A DNA stretch of 64,000 bases. It comes from Mariniphaga sp041684965 (GTDB taxonomy: Bacteria; Bacteroidota; Bacteroidia; Bacteroidales; Prolixibacteraceae). The stretch is taken from positions 124,001 through 188,000 of the forward strand of contig JAWLGR010000003.1 of assembly GCA_041684965.1 (NCBI GenBank), given 5' to 3'. A program made the position numbers and the translations under genes. Shown in pieces: positions 41,834-50,884 of the stretch. Numbering within the stretch: the first letter of the stretch is position 1; every line of letters begins with the position of its first letter. Under the pieces are notes generated by a model. It did no database searches. It worked only from the letters and a program-made list of their open reading frames with translations, and was not told the DNA's origin.

Positions 41834-42283
41834 TCATGACAGAAGTTTCCTTACTATAGCTGCAATATCACCCCCTTCTGCTTTACCTGCCAGTTCTTTG
41901 GAGGCCAGGCCCATTACTTTGCCCATATCTTTCATAGAGTTAGCCCCGGTTTTACTGATAATATCTTTTACTGCTTCTTCCACTTCTCCTTCTGAAAGCT
42001 TTTCAGGGAGGTAAGTTTCATATACCGCTACCTGGGCTTTTTCCTGACTATATAGTTCTTCCCGCCCCTGTTCTTTATAGATAGCAGCTGATTCATTACC
42101 CTGTTTAGCCAGTTTCGCTATTATCATTTGCGATTCTTCATCAGTGAGTTCAGAACCTGCCCCTTTTGAGGTGCGGGCTTCAATCATAACCTTTTTGATA
42201 TTTCTCAAGGCTTCAAGCCTGTTTTTATCACGGGCTTTCATCGCTGTTTTAATATCCTCATTTATCCGGTCGAATAGCAACAT
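41834..42283 (-). CDS. yqeY: GatB/YqeY domain protein
   Basis: A 149-residue stand-alone YqeY protein: an N-terminal helical part (RINEDIKTAMKARDKNRLEALRNIKKVM with the usual LR.I) and the C-terminal GatB/YqeY-like helical domain (ETYLPEKLSEGEVEEAVKDI ... KDMGKVMG). The domain is related to the tRNA-binding tail of GatB; stand-alone versions are of uncertain role in tRNA amidation or stress. It follows the ftsZ genes, a common neighbourhood in Bacteroidota, 117 bases on. Confidence 0.93.
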   Translation of the reverse strand: MLLFDRINEDIKTAMKARDKNRLEALRNIKKVMIEARTSKGAGSELTDEESQMIIAKLAKQGNESAAIYKEQGREELYSQEKAQVAVYETYLPEKLSEGEVEEAVKDIISKTGANSMKDMGKVMGLASKELAGKAEGGDIAAIVRKLLS

Positions 42284-42340
42284 ATTATTTTGTTTATTTT
42301 ATCAGCTCATAATTTAATTACCAAATTGGTCGGATGGAAT

Positions 42341-42394
42341 CCACATGTTTTAAAAAGATTTACTCATCGATGCTTGTAATTACATAACATGTGG
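42341..42394 (-). repeat. Inverted repeat after the second ftsZ
   Basis: CCACATGTT (42341-42349) and AACATGTGG (42386-42394) are perfect 9-bp arms 36 bases apart, ending seven bases past the ftsZ stop. There is no T-run. It may stabilise the mRNA end or be a binding site. Confidence 0.4.
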
Positions 42395-42400
42395 GTTTCA

Positions 42401-43795
42401 CTAATCAACCTGTCCGTGAAGGTAAGAATTTTTATCAGAAAGTTTATTTTCACTGGTCACAGAGTAATTGGAGAACTTTTTTTTGTATTTAGGATCGTTC
42501 ATGCGCATTTGCCTTCGTTTGTAAGCCGGGACACTTTCAAGCTCATCCAAATCTTCATCTGATGCCGAAGAAAAATCCATTTTAATTCCATCGATTGATT
42601 CATTACGTTCTTTTGTTGTTTTAGGATACAGCACCTCAAACTCCATATTTTCATCAGGATTATCATCAGTTTCAGAAAATTTAAATGTTTTTTGATTCGA
42701 TGTTGCCGGTACTTTTTTTTGAAGTTCAGCTTCCCGCACTGCTTTTTGCTTTAGTTCCGTATCAATTTCCAATTGAAGTGTTTCTTTTTCCAACGTTTTG
42801 TCGCCTGTAATGGAAGCGATAGAGCTCTTGCCAAAACCGGTAGCAATTAAAGTAACAGAAATTTCTTCTCCCAATGATTCATCTTTTCCATTGCCCCAGA
42901 TTAAATCAGCTTCAAATCCAGCCTTATTCTGAAGATAATCGGTAATGGTTCCCACCTCGTCCATAGTCACTTCCTTAACTCCTGAAGTGATATTGAGCAA
43001 GATATTTTTAGCTCCCCTGATGTCGCTGTTATTTAAAAGTGGTGAATTAAGTGCCTGTTCCACAGCCTGGGCAGCACGATTTTCCCCGCTTGCAATACCA
43101 GTACCCATCAGAGCCAGGCCACTTTTACGCATCACAGTTTCCACATCGGCAAAATCTACATTTATATAACCCGGAACAGTAATAATTTCCGCAATTCCCT
43201 TGGCAGCAGTAGCAAGCACATTATCGGCTTTAGAGAAAGCTTCAGAAATACCAAAATCCCCATACATTTCCCTTATACGTTCATTATTTATTACCAGCAG
43301 TGCATCGACATGGTTTTCCAGCAATGCAATTCCTTCCAGGGCCTGATTAATTCGCCGCTTGCCCTCATTCCGGAATGGAATAGTAACAATACCCACAGTA
43401 AGGTAACCATTCTTGCTGCAGGCTTCAGCAATTACAGGGGCACCACCGGTTCCGGTTCCTCCCCCCATACCGGCGGTAATGAATACCATTTTCGTATTAT
43501 TGGCAAGAGCCAGGTTCACATCTTCAATGTTTTCCAGAGCAGCCTGTTTTCCCACCTCAGGCCGGTTACCTGCCCCACGGCCCTCAGTAAGAGATGAACC
43601 CAGCTGTACTTTTATGGGAACAGGACTGTTATCGAGAGCCTGGGAATCGGTATTACAGATTACAAAATCCACATCACGTATCCCCTGCTTAAACATAAAA
43701 TTTAGAGCATTACCTCCACCTCCGCCGATACCGACTACTTTTATTACTGCGCCTGATTTTTCCTGTAATTCGAAATTTACTGTATTTTCTGTCAT
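42401..43795 (-). CDS. ftsZ: FtsZ, second copy (canonical-looking tail)
   Basis: A complete tubulin-like division GTPase of 464 residues. Motifs: VVGIGGGGGNALNFMF, the tubulin signature GMGGGTGTGGAP, the NxxR-like NNERIREMYGDF, and the T7 catalytic loop GYINVDFADVETVM. After a linker of about 100 residues, the C-terminus has VPAYKRRQMRMNDPKYKKK, which resembles the conserved peptide that binds FtsA in Bacteroidota. It lies 29 bases after another ftsZ gene of similar length. This copy keeps the more usual T7 loop and tail and so may be the main division protein. No defect is visible. Confidence 0.92.
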   Translation of the reverse strand: MTENTVNFELQEKSGAVIKVVGIGGGGGNALNFMFKQGIRDVDFVICNTDSQALDNSPVPIKVQLGSSLTEGRGAGNRPEVGKQAALENIEDVNLALANNTKMVFITAGMGGGTGTGGAPVIAEACSKNGYLTVGIVTIPFRNEGKRRINQALEGIALLENHVDALLVINNERIREMYGDFGISEAFSKADNVLATAAKGIAEIITVPGYINVDFADVETVMRKSGLALMGTGIASGENRAAQAVEQALNSPLLNNSDIRGAKNILLNITSGVKEVTMDEVGTITDYLQNKAGFEADLIWGNGKDESLGEEISVTLIATGFGKSSIASITGDKTLEKETLQLEIDTELKQKAVREAELQKKVPATSNQKTFKFSETDDNPDENMEFEVLYPKTTKERNESIDGIKMDFSSASDEDLDELESVPAYKRRQMRMNDPKYKKKFSNYSVTSENKLSDKNSYLHGQVD

Positions 43796-43824
43796 TGTGC
43801 TGTTTTTTTCAAGTTAAACAAAAT

Positions 43825-45144
43825 TTACCCCTCCAATGATTGATCATCGTCATCGAATAATTTGGCAAGTCCGAAATTTTTATAAAACCAATTATCAATT
43901 CCACCTTGAGAAACCGTTTGCTTTGTTTTATTCTTTTCTTTTTTCTGTTTTTTCTTCCGGGAATAAAAGCTGCCAGTTTTTATATTTTTATCTTTTACAG
44001 AAAACCCGGTTGACAAAACAGATTTTTCCTTTTCAGGGGCATTCCCTGCATTAATAAAGGCCTCTTCAAAATCCTTTTCCTCATTTGTCTCATCAGAAAA
44101 TGCCAATTCTTTTTCTTTTTCTTCCTGCAAATTAAATTTTTCGGGCTCCTGTCTGGGTTGAAGCAATTGATTCGGATTGATTTTAAATCCGGTAGCCAGG
44201 ATTGTTACACTGACCTTGTCACCCAGATTTTCATCGTATCCATTCCCCCAGATTATATCGGCTTCCTGCCCAGCCCTCTCCTGTAAAGTTTCAATGATTT
44301 TCCCAATTTCACCAATTGTAATTTCATCTTTTCCTGAGATGATATTAAGTAAAATGTTTTTAGTACCGTAAATGTCATTACTGTCAAGCAAGGGCGACTC
44401 GAGAGCTTCATTTACAGCTTTCATGGCGCGCTCTTCACCTGACGCCAATCCTGTACCCATTATAAATACATTGCTGTTGTGCATAACAGTATACACATCG
44501 GTAAAATCGATATTTACATTTCCATGTAAAGTAATTATTTCAGCAACTCCCTTTACTGCAGTTCCAACAATACTATCAGCCATTTTAAAGGCCTGTCGGG
44601 CAGGTAAATCGCCAAAAATACTATGTAACCGCTGGTTGCTTACTACCAACATACTGTCTACGTATTGCCCCAGCTTATTAATTCCTTCCATAGCCTGGCC
44701 AAACCTTTTTTTCCCTTCAGCAGGCGAAGGGACGGTAACAACGGCAATGGTTAAGATATCAAGCTCACGGGCAAGACTGGCAATAACAGGTGCAGCTCCA
44801 GTACCAGTACCTCCACCCATACCGGCCGTTATAAAAAGCATTTTTGTATTGCCCTTTAAAACTTTTTTGAGGTCTTCGTAATTCTCCCGTGCAGCCTCCT
44901 CGCCCATTTGCGGCATATTTCCCGCACCCCGTCCTTCGGTGAGTGTTACACCCAGCTGGATTTTCACAGGCACGGCACTATTTTCCATTGCCTGAGCATC
45001 GGTATTACAAATGATAAAGTCAACACCTGTAATGCCTTCCTCAAACATATGACTGACTGCATTACAGCCTCCTCCGCCGACGCCAATCACTTTTATAATG
45101 GAAGATGAGGCTTTTGGAAATTGAAAATTTACTAATTCGGCCAT
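43825..45144 (-). CDS. ftsZ: FtsZ, first copy (divergent T7 loop and tail)
   Basis: A second complete FtsZ, 439 residues from ATG 45144 (MAELVNFQFPKASS); an earlier in-frame ATG at 45204 lies within ftsA. It has VIGVGGGGCNAVSHMF, GMGGGTGTGAAP, and a T7 loop GNVNIDFTDVYTVMHNSNVF in which the catalytic Asp is kept but nearby positions differ from the usual FADV-TVM pattern. The C-terminal linker is Lys/Glu-rich and the tail reads GGIDNWFYKNFGLAKLFDDD, not the PAYKRR-type peptide of the next gene. It follows ftsA by 13 bases. Two tandem ftsZ genes in one dcw cluster are unusual; this copy may be specialised. Confidence 0.9.
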   Translation of the reverse strand: MAELVNFQFPKASSSIIKVIGVGGGGCNAVSHMFEEGITGVDFIICNTDAQAMENSAVPVKIQLGVTLTEGRGAGNMPQMGEEAARENYEDLKKVLKGNTKMLFITAGMGGGTGTGAAPVIASLARELDILTIAVVTVPSPAEGKKRFGQAMEGINKLGQYVDSMLVVSNQRLHSIFGDLPARQAFKMADSIVGTAVKGVAEIITLHGNVNIDFTDVYTVMHNSNVFIMGTGLASGEERAMKAVNEALESPLLDSNDIYGTKNILLNIISGKDEITIGEIGKIIETLQERAGQEADIIWGNGYDENLGDKVSVTILATGFKINPNQLLQPRQEPEKFNLQEEKEKELAFSDETNEEKDFEEAFINAGNAPEKEKSVLSTGFSVKDKNIKTGSFYSRKKKQKKEKNKTKQTVSQGGIDNWFYKNFGLAKLFDDDDQSLEG

Positions 45145-45157
45145 ATTGTAGTCATTT

Positions 45158-46438
45158 TTATTTAAATGCAACATCTTCATCGTCATCAACATAGTCCAGG
45201 ACACCCTGCACTACATTCTTCCACCAGGGAGAAAATCTACCCTCTTTCTTCTTTTGCTTCTTTTTCACAGTAGATTTAGGTGCAGTTCCCTCATTTTCAA
45301 GAGCTAATTTAAGCAGTCCAAGCGCAGTAATATAAGTGGTGCTATCAAAATCTTTCGATAAATTTAAGGGTTTAAAAACAGGATGTGCTAAACGGGCATC
45401 CATTCCAGTCCGGAACTTCACCAGAGAAACCAGGTTGTTTAGGTTGGCAGTTCCTCCGGTCAAAACAATTCCCAATCCCAGTTGATCACCGATTCCAGAT
45501 TGTTCTATTTGAAAATTAACACTGTCAGTAATTTCCTCCATTCGGGCCTGAATTATAAATGCAAGGCTTTTAAATGAAATTTCCTTAGGCTCCCAACCAC
45601 TGTGCCCCGGAATGGTAACTACTTTCCTGTCATCGGTAAAATCACCTAATGCCTGACCATATTGCACTTTTAACTGTTCTGCCCATTTATACAGGATAGA
45701 ACATCCCTCTTTTATATCCCTTGTTACAACATCTCCTCCAAAAGGTATAACAGCAGCATGAATCATGGTACCCTCGTGATAAACAGACAATTTAGTAGTG
45801 CCTGCACCCAAATCCACCATAATTGCCCCCATTTCCTTTTCTTCGTCCGTAAGCACTGCTTCACCTGTAGCAATAGGAGCCATAACTGTGTCTGCCAGTT
45901 CCACTCCCGCCTGTTCCATAACTCTACTGAAATTCACCAGATGCAATTCAGGAACAGAAATAATCTTAAACACAGCTTCGATTTTCTGACCAGCAATTCC
46001 TACAGGTGACAGTTCAGAAATTTCTCCATCAATGGTATACGATTGTGGAATAATGTGTATGATCTTAAAACCGGAATCAACCTGGACATTTTTAGCTTCA
46101 TGCATTAATTCATCTACATCAGCCTGTGTGACTATTCCTTCACCCGATGTTAATCGTTCTGATTTATATTCATTAATATGCATTGGTTGCGCTGCATAAG
46201 AAATATGGACTCTGTGAATTTCCTCCTCCACCTGTTTTTCGAGCTCCGTTATCAATTGTGTCACAGAAGATGCAGCTTCATCAATATTCAATACCATTCC
46301 TCGCTTAATACCCCGGGAAGGAACTTTTGCCTTACCAACAATTTCGATTTTTTCTCCGTCGGTTTTACGTCCGGCAAAAGCGGCCATTTTGGAGGTGCCT
46401 ATATCAATAACTACTACAAGACTTGTTTTTGACGCCAT
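45158..46438 (-). CDS. ftsA: Cell division protein FtsA
   Basis: The actin-like ATPase that ties FtsZ to the membrane. The 426 residues show the phosphate-1 motif VVVIDIGTSKMAAFAG, the SHS2 (1C) domain with YTIDGEISELSPVGIAGQKIE, phosphate-2 IMVDLGAGTTKLSVYH, and the adenosine motif VLTGGTANLNNL. The C-terminus has a basic linker and the membrane-targeting helix SPWWKNVVQGVLDYV with an acidic end. It lies between ftsQ (2-base gap) and the first ftsZ. Confidence 0.95.
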   Translation of the reverse strand: MASKTSLVVVIDIGTSKMAAFAGRKTDGEKIEIVGKAKVPSRGIKRGMVLNIDEAASSVTQLITELEKQVEEEIHRVHISYAAQPMHINEYKSERLTSGEGIVTQADVDELMHEAKNVQVDSGFKIIHIIPQSYTIDGEISELSPVGIAGQKIEAVFKIISVPELHLVNFSRVMEQAGVELADTVMAPIATGEAVLTDEEKEMGAIMVDLGAGTTKLSVYHEGTMIHAAVIPFGGDVVTRDIKEGCSILYKWAEQLKVQYGQALGDFTDDRKVVTIPGHSGWEPKEISFKSLAFIIQARMEEITDSVNFQIEQSGIGDQLGLGIVLTGGTANLNNLVSLVKFRTGMDARLAHPVFKPLNLSKDFDSTTYITALGLLKLALENEGTAPKSTVKKKQKKKEGRFSPWWKNVVQGVLDYVDDDEDVAFK

Positions 46439-46440
46439 AA

Positions 46441-47190
46441 TTATCTCTTTTTCGCTATTACCTGATTTCTATATTTTAAACTGATGCTTTTATACTTTTC
46501 CCAGTTATTGTTTATCAATACCTGTTCATAAAATGCTTTTAAATTTCTTAATTTTTCGGAATAATCTTTCAGAGAACCCATTTCAATAACCTGATCGCCC
46601 ACGAGAGGTGTTAAAAATACACCACCATTCGAATCAATATGCACCTGTTCTACCTGAGCCTTCCAAAAAGGGTTGTTATTAAGAAAAAGTACAAAAGGGA
46701 GCAATTCTTTGCGGGCATATTCTTCAGAGAAATTGCCAGTGGCAACCAATACATTGGCTGAGTAACCTGAAGAAACCGGTATTTTCTCACCTGACTTGTC
46801 GAGATAATACCTATCATTGCCTGACATGATTCGAACAACCGGATCCCGGTGCTTTATCCTTACTCCCAAGATACCATTGTAAGAAGAGCTGTCATTAACA
46901 ATTACCTTAAAAACTTCAGCTTTTTGAATTGCCTGATGTTTCTCCACCTCCTTTTCGATCATTTCAGAATTGATATGCTTTAATTCCTTTCCTATAATAT
47001 GTTGGTCGGCAGCATAAATCAGGCGGGTAATTTCATCTTTGCTAATGCGAATCATTTCATCATCCCTCAACTCAATATGGATATTCCGGCAGACAATATG
47101 CCTGCTTTCACGGGTAGCAAATGAAAGTGTAACCGCTATAAAAGCCACCAGCAAGAAATAACCACCCAATATGAGTATTTTCCGTAACAT
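46441..47190 (-). CDS. ftsQ: Cell division protein FtsQ-like
   Basis: A 249-residue bitopic membrane protein at the ftsQ position. It has one N-terminal helix (ILILGGYFLLVAFIAVTLSFA) and a periplasmic part with a POTRA-like start (EITRLIYAADQHIIGKELKH ... AEVFKVI) and the FtsQ-type GVRIKHRDPVVRI. Sequence identity in this family is low, so place in the cluster matters. It overlaps murC by one base and would link early and late divisome proteins. Confidence 0.85.
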   Translation of the reverse strand: MLRKILILGGYFLLVAFIAVTLSFATRESRHIVCRNIHIELRDDEMIRISKDEITRLIYAADQHIIGKELKHINSEMIEKEVEKHQAIQKAEVFKVIVNDSSSYNGILGVRIKHRDPVVRIMSGNDRYYLDKSGEKIPVSSGYSANVLVATGNFSEEYARKELLPFVLFLNNNPFWKAQVEQVHIDSNGGVFLTPLVGDQVIEMGSLKDYSEKLRNLKAFYEQVLINNNWEKYKSISLKYRNQVIAKKR

Positions 47191-48575
47191 TAATTTTTAT
47201 CTTTCAATGCTTCAATTATTTTCTCAGAAATTCCATCTATATCACCAGCTCCCATTGTAAGAACAATCTCAGTTTGAAGTTCATTTATCAATGTAATGAC
47301 ATCACTTTTCCCGACCAGATGTTTCTTTTCACACTTCATCTTTTTAAAAATGAGTTCCGATGATACACCAGCAATGGGTTCTTCCCTTGCAGGGTATAAA
47401 GGGATGAGCACACATTCATCCAGAAGGTCGAGGCTGGCAGCAAATTCATCAGCGAAATCCCTGGTTCTTGTATACAGGTGCGGTTGAAATATACCTGTGA
47501 TTTTTTTCCCCGGGAAGAGTTCCTTTACCGAATTTATTACAGCCTCCAATTCAACGGGATGATGAGCATAATCGTCGATATACACTTTTGAGTTGTCCCT
47601 GTATTTTATATCGAACCTTCTTAAAACTCCCTGGTATAATTCTAGCCCATGTTTTATCTCATCGGCAGAAGCACCTGCAAGAAATGCCAGGGCTGCAGCT
47701 CCAACAGCATTTTCCACATTTACCAACCCCGGATAATTTAACCGGCAGTTAGCAATGGTTCCATCAGGTGTTTTCAAATCAAATGTATAGTAACCGCCTT
47801 CATTCTGCAATTTCAGATTAACCGTATGAAAATCGGCAGACTCTTTTAATGCATATGAATACACCGTAGCAATCGTCCTAGTTGTATCCATTGCCACTCC
47901 TTTTTTTAACACCAGCTTTCCACCGGGTTTTATCTGGGAAATAAATTTTTCGAAGGATTCTTCAACCTTGGCTTTGTCGCCATAAATATCAAGGTGGTCG
48001 GCATCAATTGATGTTATCAGGGCAATTTGAGGCTGAAGATGCAGAAAAGAACGATCAAATTCATCGGCTTCAGCAACAATCCATGGTGATTCATTGGTTG
48101 GCAGCATCAAATTGCTCCCGGTATTTTTGGAAATTCCCCCCATAAAAGCTCCGCATCCCACTTTTGAATGCTGAAGAATAATAGCTGTCATTGTGCTGAC
48201 AGTAGTTTTTCCGTGTGTTCCGGCCACAGCTATGCAACTTTTTTCGTTACATATCATGCCCAGTACTTTTGCGCGCTTCAACAACCCCATGGTTTTCTCT
48301 CTGAACCAACTGAGTTCCTTATGGTCATAAGGTAAGGCAGGAGTGAATACTGCCAATGTTTCTGCTGGATTCCACCTGGAAGGAATATTCCTGATATCGT
48401 CGTCGTAATGCACATCAATACCCTCTGACTGCAGGGTATCAGTAAGTATGGTGCGGGTACGATCATATCCTGCAACATTTCTTCCCGTAAACTTAAAATA
48501 GCGTGCAAGGGCACTCATTCCAATCCCTCCGATACCGAGGAAAAAAACATTTTTAATATTATGAAGGTTGCTCAT
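47190..48575 (-). CDS. murC: UDP-N-acetylmuramate-L-alanine ligase
   Basis: Adds L-Ala to UDP-MurNAc, the first step of the peptide stem. The 461 residues carry the N-terminal FFLGIGGIGMSALARYF loop, the ATP-binding AGTHGKTTVSTM, the central EADEFDRSF and DADHLDIYG motifs with catalytic His and Asp, and the C-terminal ligase domain with DDYAHHPVELEAV and FQPHLYTRT. Its stop overlaps ftsQ and its start touches murG (one shared base). Confidence 0.96.
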   Translation of the reverse strand: MSNLHNIKNVFFLGIGGIGMSALARYFKFTGRNVAGYDRTRTILTDTLQSEGIDVHYDDDIRNIPSRWNPAETLAVFTPALPYDHKELSWFREKTMGLLKRAKVLGMICNEKSCIAVAGTHGKTTVSTMTAIILQHSKVGCGAFMGGISKNTGSNLMLPTNESPWIVAEADEFDRSFLHLQPQIALITSIDADHLDIYGDKAKVEESFEKFISQIKPGGKLVLKKGVAMDTTRTIATVYSYALKESADFHTVNLKLQNEGGYYTFDLKTPDGTIANCRLNYPGLVNVENAVGAAALAFLAGASADEIKHGLELYQGVLRRFDIKYRDNSKVYIDDYAHHPVELEAVINSVKELFPGKKITGIFQPHLYTRTRDFADEFAASLDLLDECVLIPLYPAREEPIAGVSSELIFKKMKCEKKHLVGKSDVITLINELQTEIVLTMGAGDIDGISEKIIEALKDKN

Positions 48576-49675
48576 TATTTTATTAATTTTTCTACTTCAT
48601 CTACAATTTGTTGGGTTGCCCGGGGTTTAGCAAGTTTCTTTATATTTTTTGAGAGCTTGTTACATTCTTCAGGAGAATTACTTAATCTTATAGCCTCTGC
48701 AATTAATTTCTCATTTATGTCCTTGTCCGGTATCATTAGTGCAGCTCCATTTTCTACCAGAGAAAGGGCATTTTTAGTTTGATGATCCTCGGCCACATTG
48801 GGAGAAGGCACCAAAATAACAGGTTTGGCTATCAGGCACAATTCCGAAATAGTTCCTGCTCCAGCTCTTGAAATAATAATATCAGCAGCAGCATAAGCCA
48901 AATCCATTCGCGTAAGGAACTCATAGATATGCAGATTAGCAGGAACATTTTTACTTAATTGTTCAGTGATTCCTTTATAATATATAGAACCAGTCTGCCA
49001 TATAAATTCCAAATCCGAATGGGCAATGATTTCAATATTGTGAAGGACTGCCTGGTTAATAGATTTTGCACCTAGGCTACCACCCACGATCAGGATTACT
49101 TTCCGCTGTTTCTTCAATTTATAGTAACTATAGGCCTCCTGCATGTTATCAATTTGCCTCAGCAGGTTTTCCCTTACAGGGTTCCCTGTATGAATAATTT
49201 TTTCGGCCGGAAAGTAACGATCCATTTTATCGTAAGCTACACATATTGTCAGGGCTTTCTTACTCAGTAATTTATTGGTTATACCTGCATAAGAATTCTG
49301 TTCCTGAATTAAAGTAGGTATTCCATATTGTACTGCAGCCCTTAACAGGGGTCCGCTAGCGAAGCCTCCCACACCAATAGCGACCTGTGGTTTAAAATCT
49401 CTAATAATTTTTTTTGCCAGCCTATTGCTCTTAAGCAGGCCAATTATAAAAGTAAACATTTTAAAGCCGGGTTTACGGGGGAAACCAGTTACAGGAAGCC
49501 CAATGATTTTATATCCGGCAGCCGGCACTTTCTCCATCTCCATACGGTTCATAGCACCAACGAACAGGATATCAACTTCGGGAAATCTGCGCTTGATTTC
49601 GTTTGCAATAGCCAGTGCAGGAAAAATATGTCCACCGGTTCCTCCGCCACTTATTATAGCACGTTCAACCTGCAT
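48575..49675 (-). CDS. murG: Lipid II synthase, UDP-GlcNAc transferase MurG
   Basis: The cytoplasmic-face glycosyltransferase that turns lipid I into lipid II. The 366 residues show SGGGTGGHIFPALAIA, VGGFASGPLLRAA, the QEQNSYAGITNKL acceptor loop, LIVGGSLGAKSIN and the UDP-site SRAGAGTISELCL. It ends the ftsW-murG-murC run without a gap. Confidence 0.96.
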   Translation of the reverse strand: MQVERAIISGGGTGGHIFPALAIANEIKRRFPEVDILFVGAMNRMEMEKVPAAGYKIIGLPVTGFPRKPGFKMFTFIIGLLKSNRLAKKIIRDFKPQVAIGVGGFASGPLLRAAVQYGIPTLIQEQNSYAGITNKLLSKKALTICVAYDKMDRYFPAEKIIHTGNPVRENLLRQIDNMQEAYSYYKLKKQRKVILIVGGSLGAKSINQAVLHNIEIIAHSDLEFIWQTGSIYYKGITEQLSKNVPANLHIYEFLTRMDLAYAAADIIISRAGAGTISELCLIAKPVILVPSPNVAEDHQTKNALSLVENGAALMIPDKDINEKLIAEAIRLSNSPEECNKLSKNIKKLAKPRATQQIVDEVEKLIK

Positions 49676-49678
49676 ATA

Positions 49679-50884
49679 TTAATTATTAATTTCATAATCC
49701 TCATCCGGAACATTTACCTGAACCGGGGGTTTTTGAATTTCCCGGTTTACCTGATTCTGATAACTCACACTCAACACACATCCAAAAGCTATTGAAGTAA
49801 ATAGCAAGGAGGTCCCTCCCAGGCTCACCCAGGGCAACGGCTGCCCTGTTACAGGCAAGACACCTGTAGAAACTCCTATATTAATCATAGCCTGAAATAC
49901 CAATAACATTGTTAATCCAGTTACCAAAAAAGCAGGAAATGTACGTGTAGCCCTTCGAACAATAACTACACTTCGAAAGAAAAAGATCAGGTAAAGGAGC
50001 ATAACAAATATACCGGTAATAAGACCATATTCCTCTATTATAATTGCGAAAATAAAATCGTTGTATGCAGCAGCCATATAGTTACTGACATCAGAACGGC
50101 CAGGGCCTTTCCCAAAAATCCCTCCTTCATAAATGGCAAGTTTTGCATAATCGGCCTGTGTAATTCCTTTTTCTGCATTAGGATCCCCGTAAATAAAACG
50201 GTCTATCCTGCCTTTCACAGTGTGTACACGGGTAGGCGAAGCCGGTATATACTTTGCCATTATATAAGTTCCTGCCAGCATACCTATACCTAAGGCAACC
50301 ACTAAAAACAAATATTTAAAAGGAATCCGACCAACAAACATCATTATAAAAATAGTTGCAAATAATAATGCAGCAGTAGAAAAGTTGGTGATAAAAATCA
50401 ACCCACACACTATAACTGTATGACTTATAATAATTACAAAAGCTTTTTTAAGTTCGGCTTTCGATTGCTGGTTTTTCCCCAGTACTTTAGCTGAAAACAT
50501 AATTAATGCAATCTTAGCGACTTCAGCAGGCTGAAATGAAATAATTCCAAGATCTAGTGTTCGTCCGGTACCAGGTATCATTCCGGCAAATTTCATAGCC
50601 ACTGCAATAAGCAACAGCCCAATGCTGAAATAAATCAGCAGGTTTGAAAGTATGGCATATAATTTAACCGACAAAAAATTTACCATTACCAGCATAAGCC
50701 CAACTCCGGCCCCCAGAAAGAAAACCTGCCGTATCAAAAAATACAATGTATTACCGGAAGCCTGACGATAAGCAAGCGCTCCCGTTGAACTGTAAACAAT
50801 CAATAATGAAAGGAGCGAAAGCAACAGCAATACAATCCAGATAACACGGTCACCTCTAAATATTTTTGACTGAATTACATTCAT
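49679..50884 (-). CDS. ftsW: Cell division SEDS protein FtsW
   Basis: The septal peptidoglycan glycosyltransferase of the SEDS family. The 401 residues have about ten membrane helices, the signature FQPAEVAKIALIMFSA, the large periplasmic loop with RVHTVKGRIDRFIYGDPNAE, and GVLPVTGQPLPWVSLGGTSLL. It works with FtsI. It overlaps murD by one base and is 3 bases before murG. Confidence 0.95.
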   Translation of the reverse strand: MNVIQSKIFRGDRVIWIVLLLLSLLSLLIVYSSTGALAYRQASGNTLYFLIRQVFFLGAGVGLMLVMVNFLSVKLYAILSNLLIYFSIGLLLIAVAMKFAGMIPGTGRTLDLGIISFQPAEVAKIALIMFSAKVLGKNQQSKAELKKAFVIIISHTVIVCGLIFITNFSTAALLFATIFIMMFVGRIPFKYLFLVVALGIGMLAGTYIMAKYIPASPTRVHTVKGRIDRFIYGDPNAEKGITQADYAKLAIYEGGIFGKGPGRSDVSNYMAAAYNDFIFAIIIEEYGLITGIFVMLLYLIFFFRSVVIVRRATRTFPAFLVTGLTMLLVFQAMINIGVSTGVLPVTGQPLPWVSLGGTSLLFTSIAFGCVLSVSYQNQVNREIQKPPVQVNVPDEDYEINN

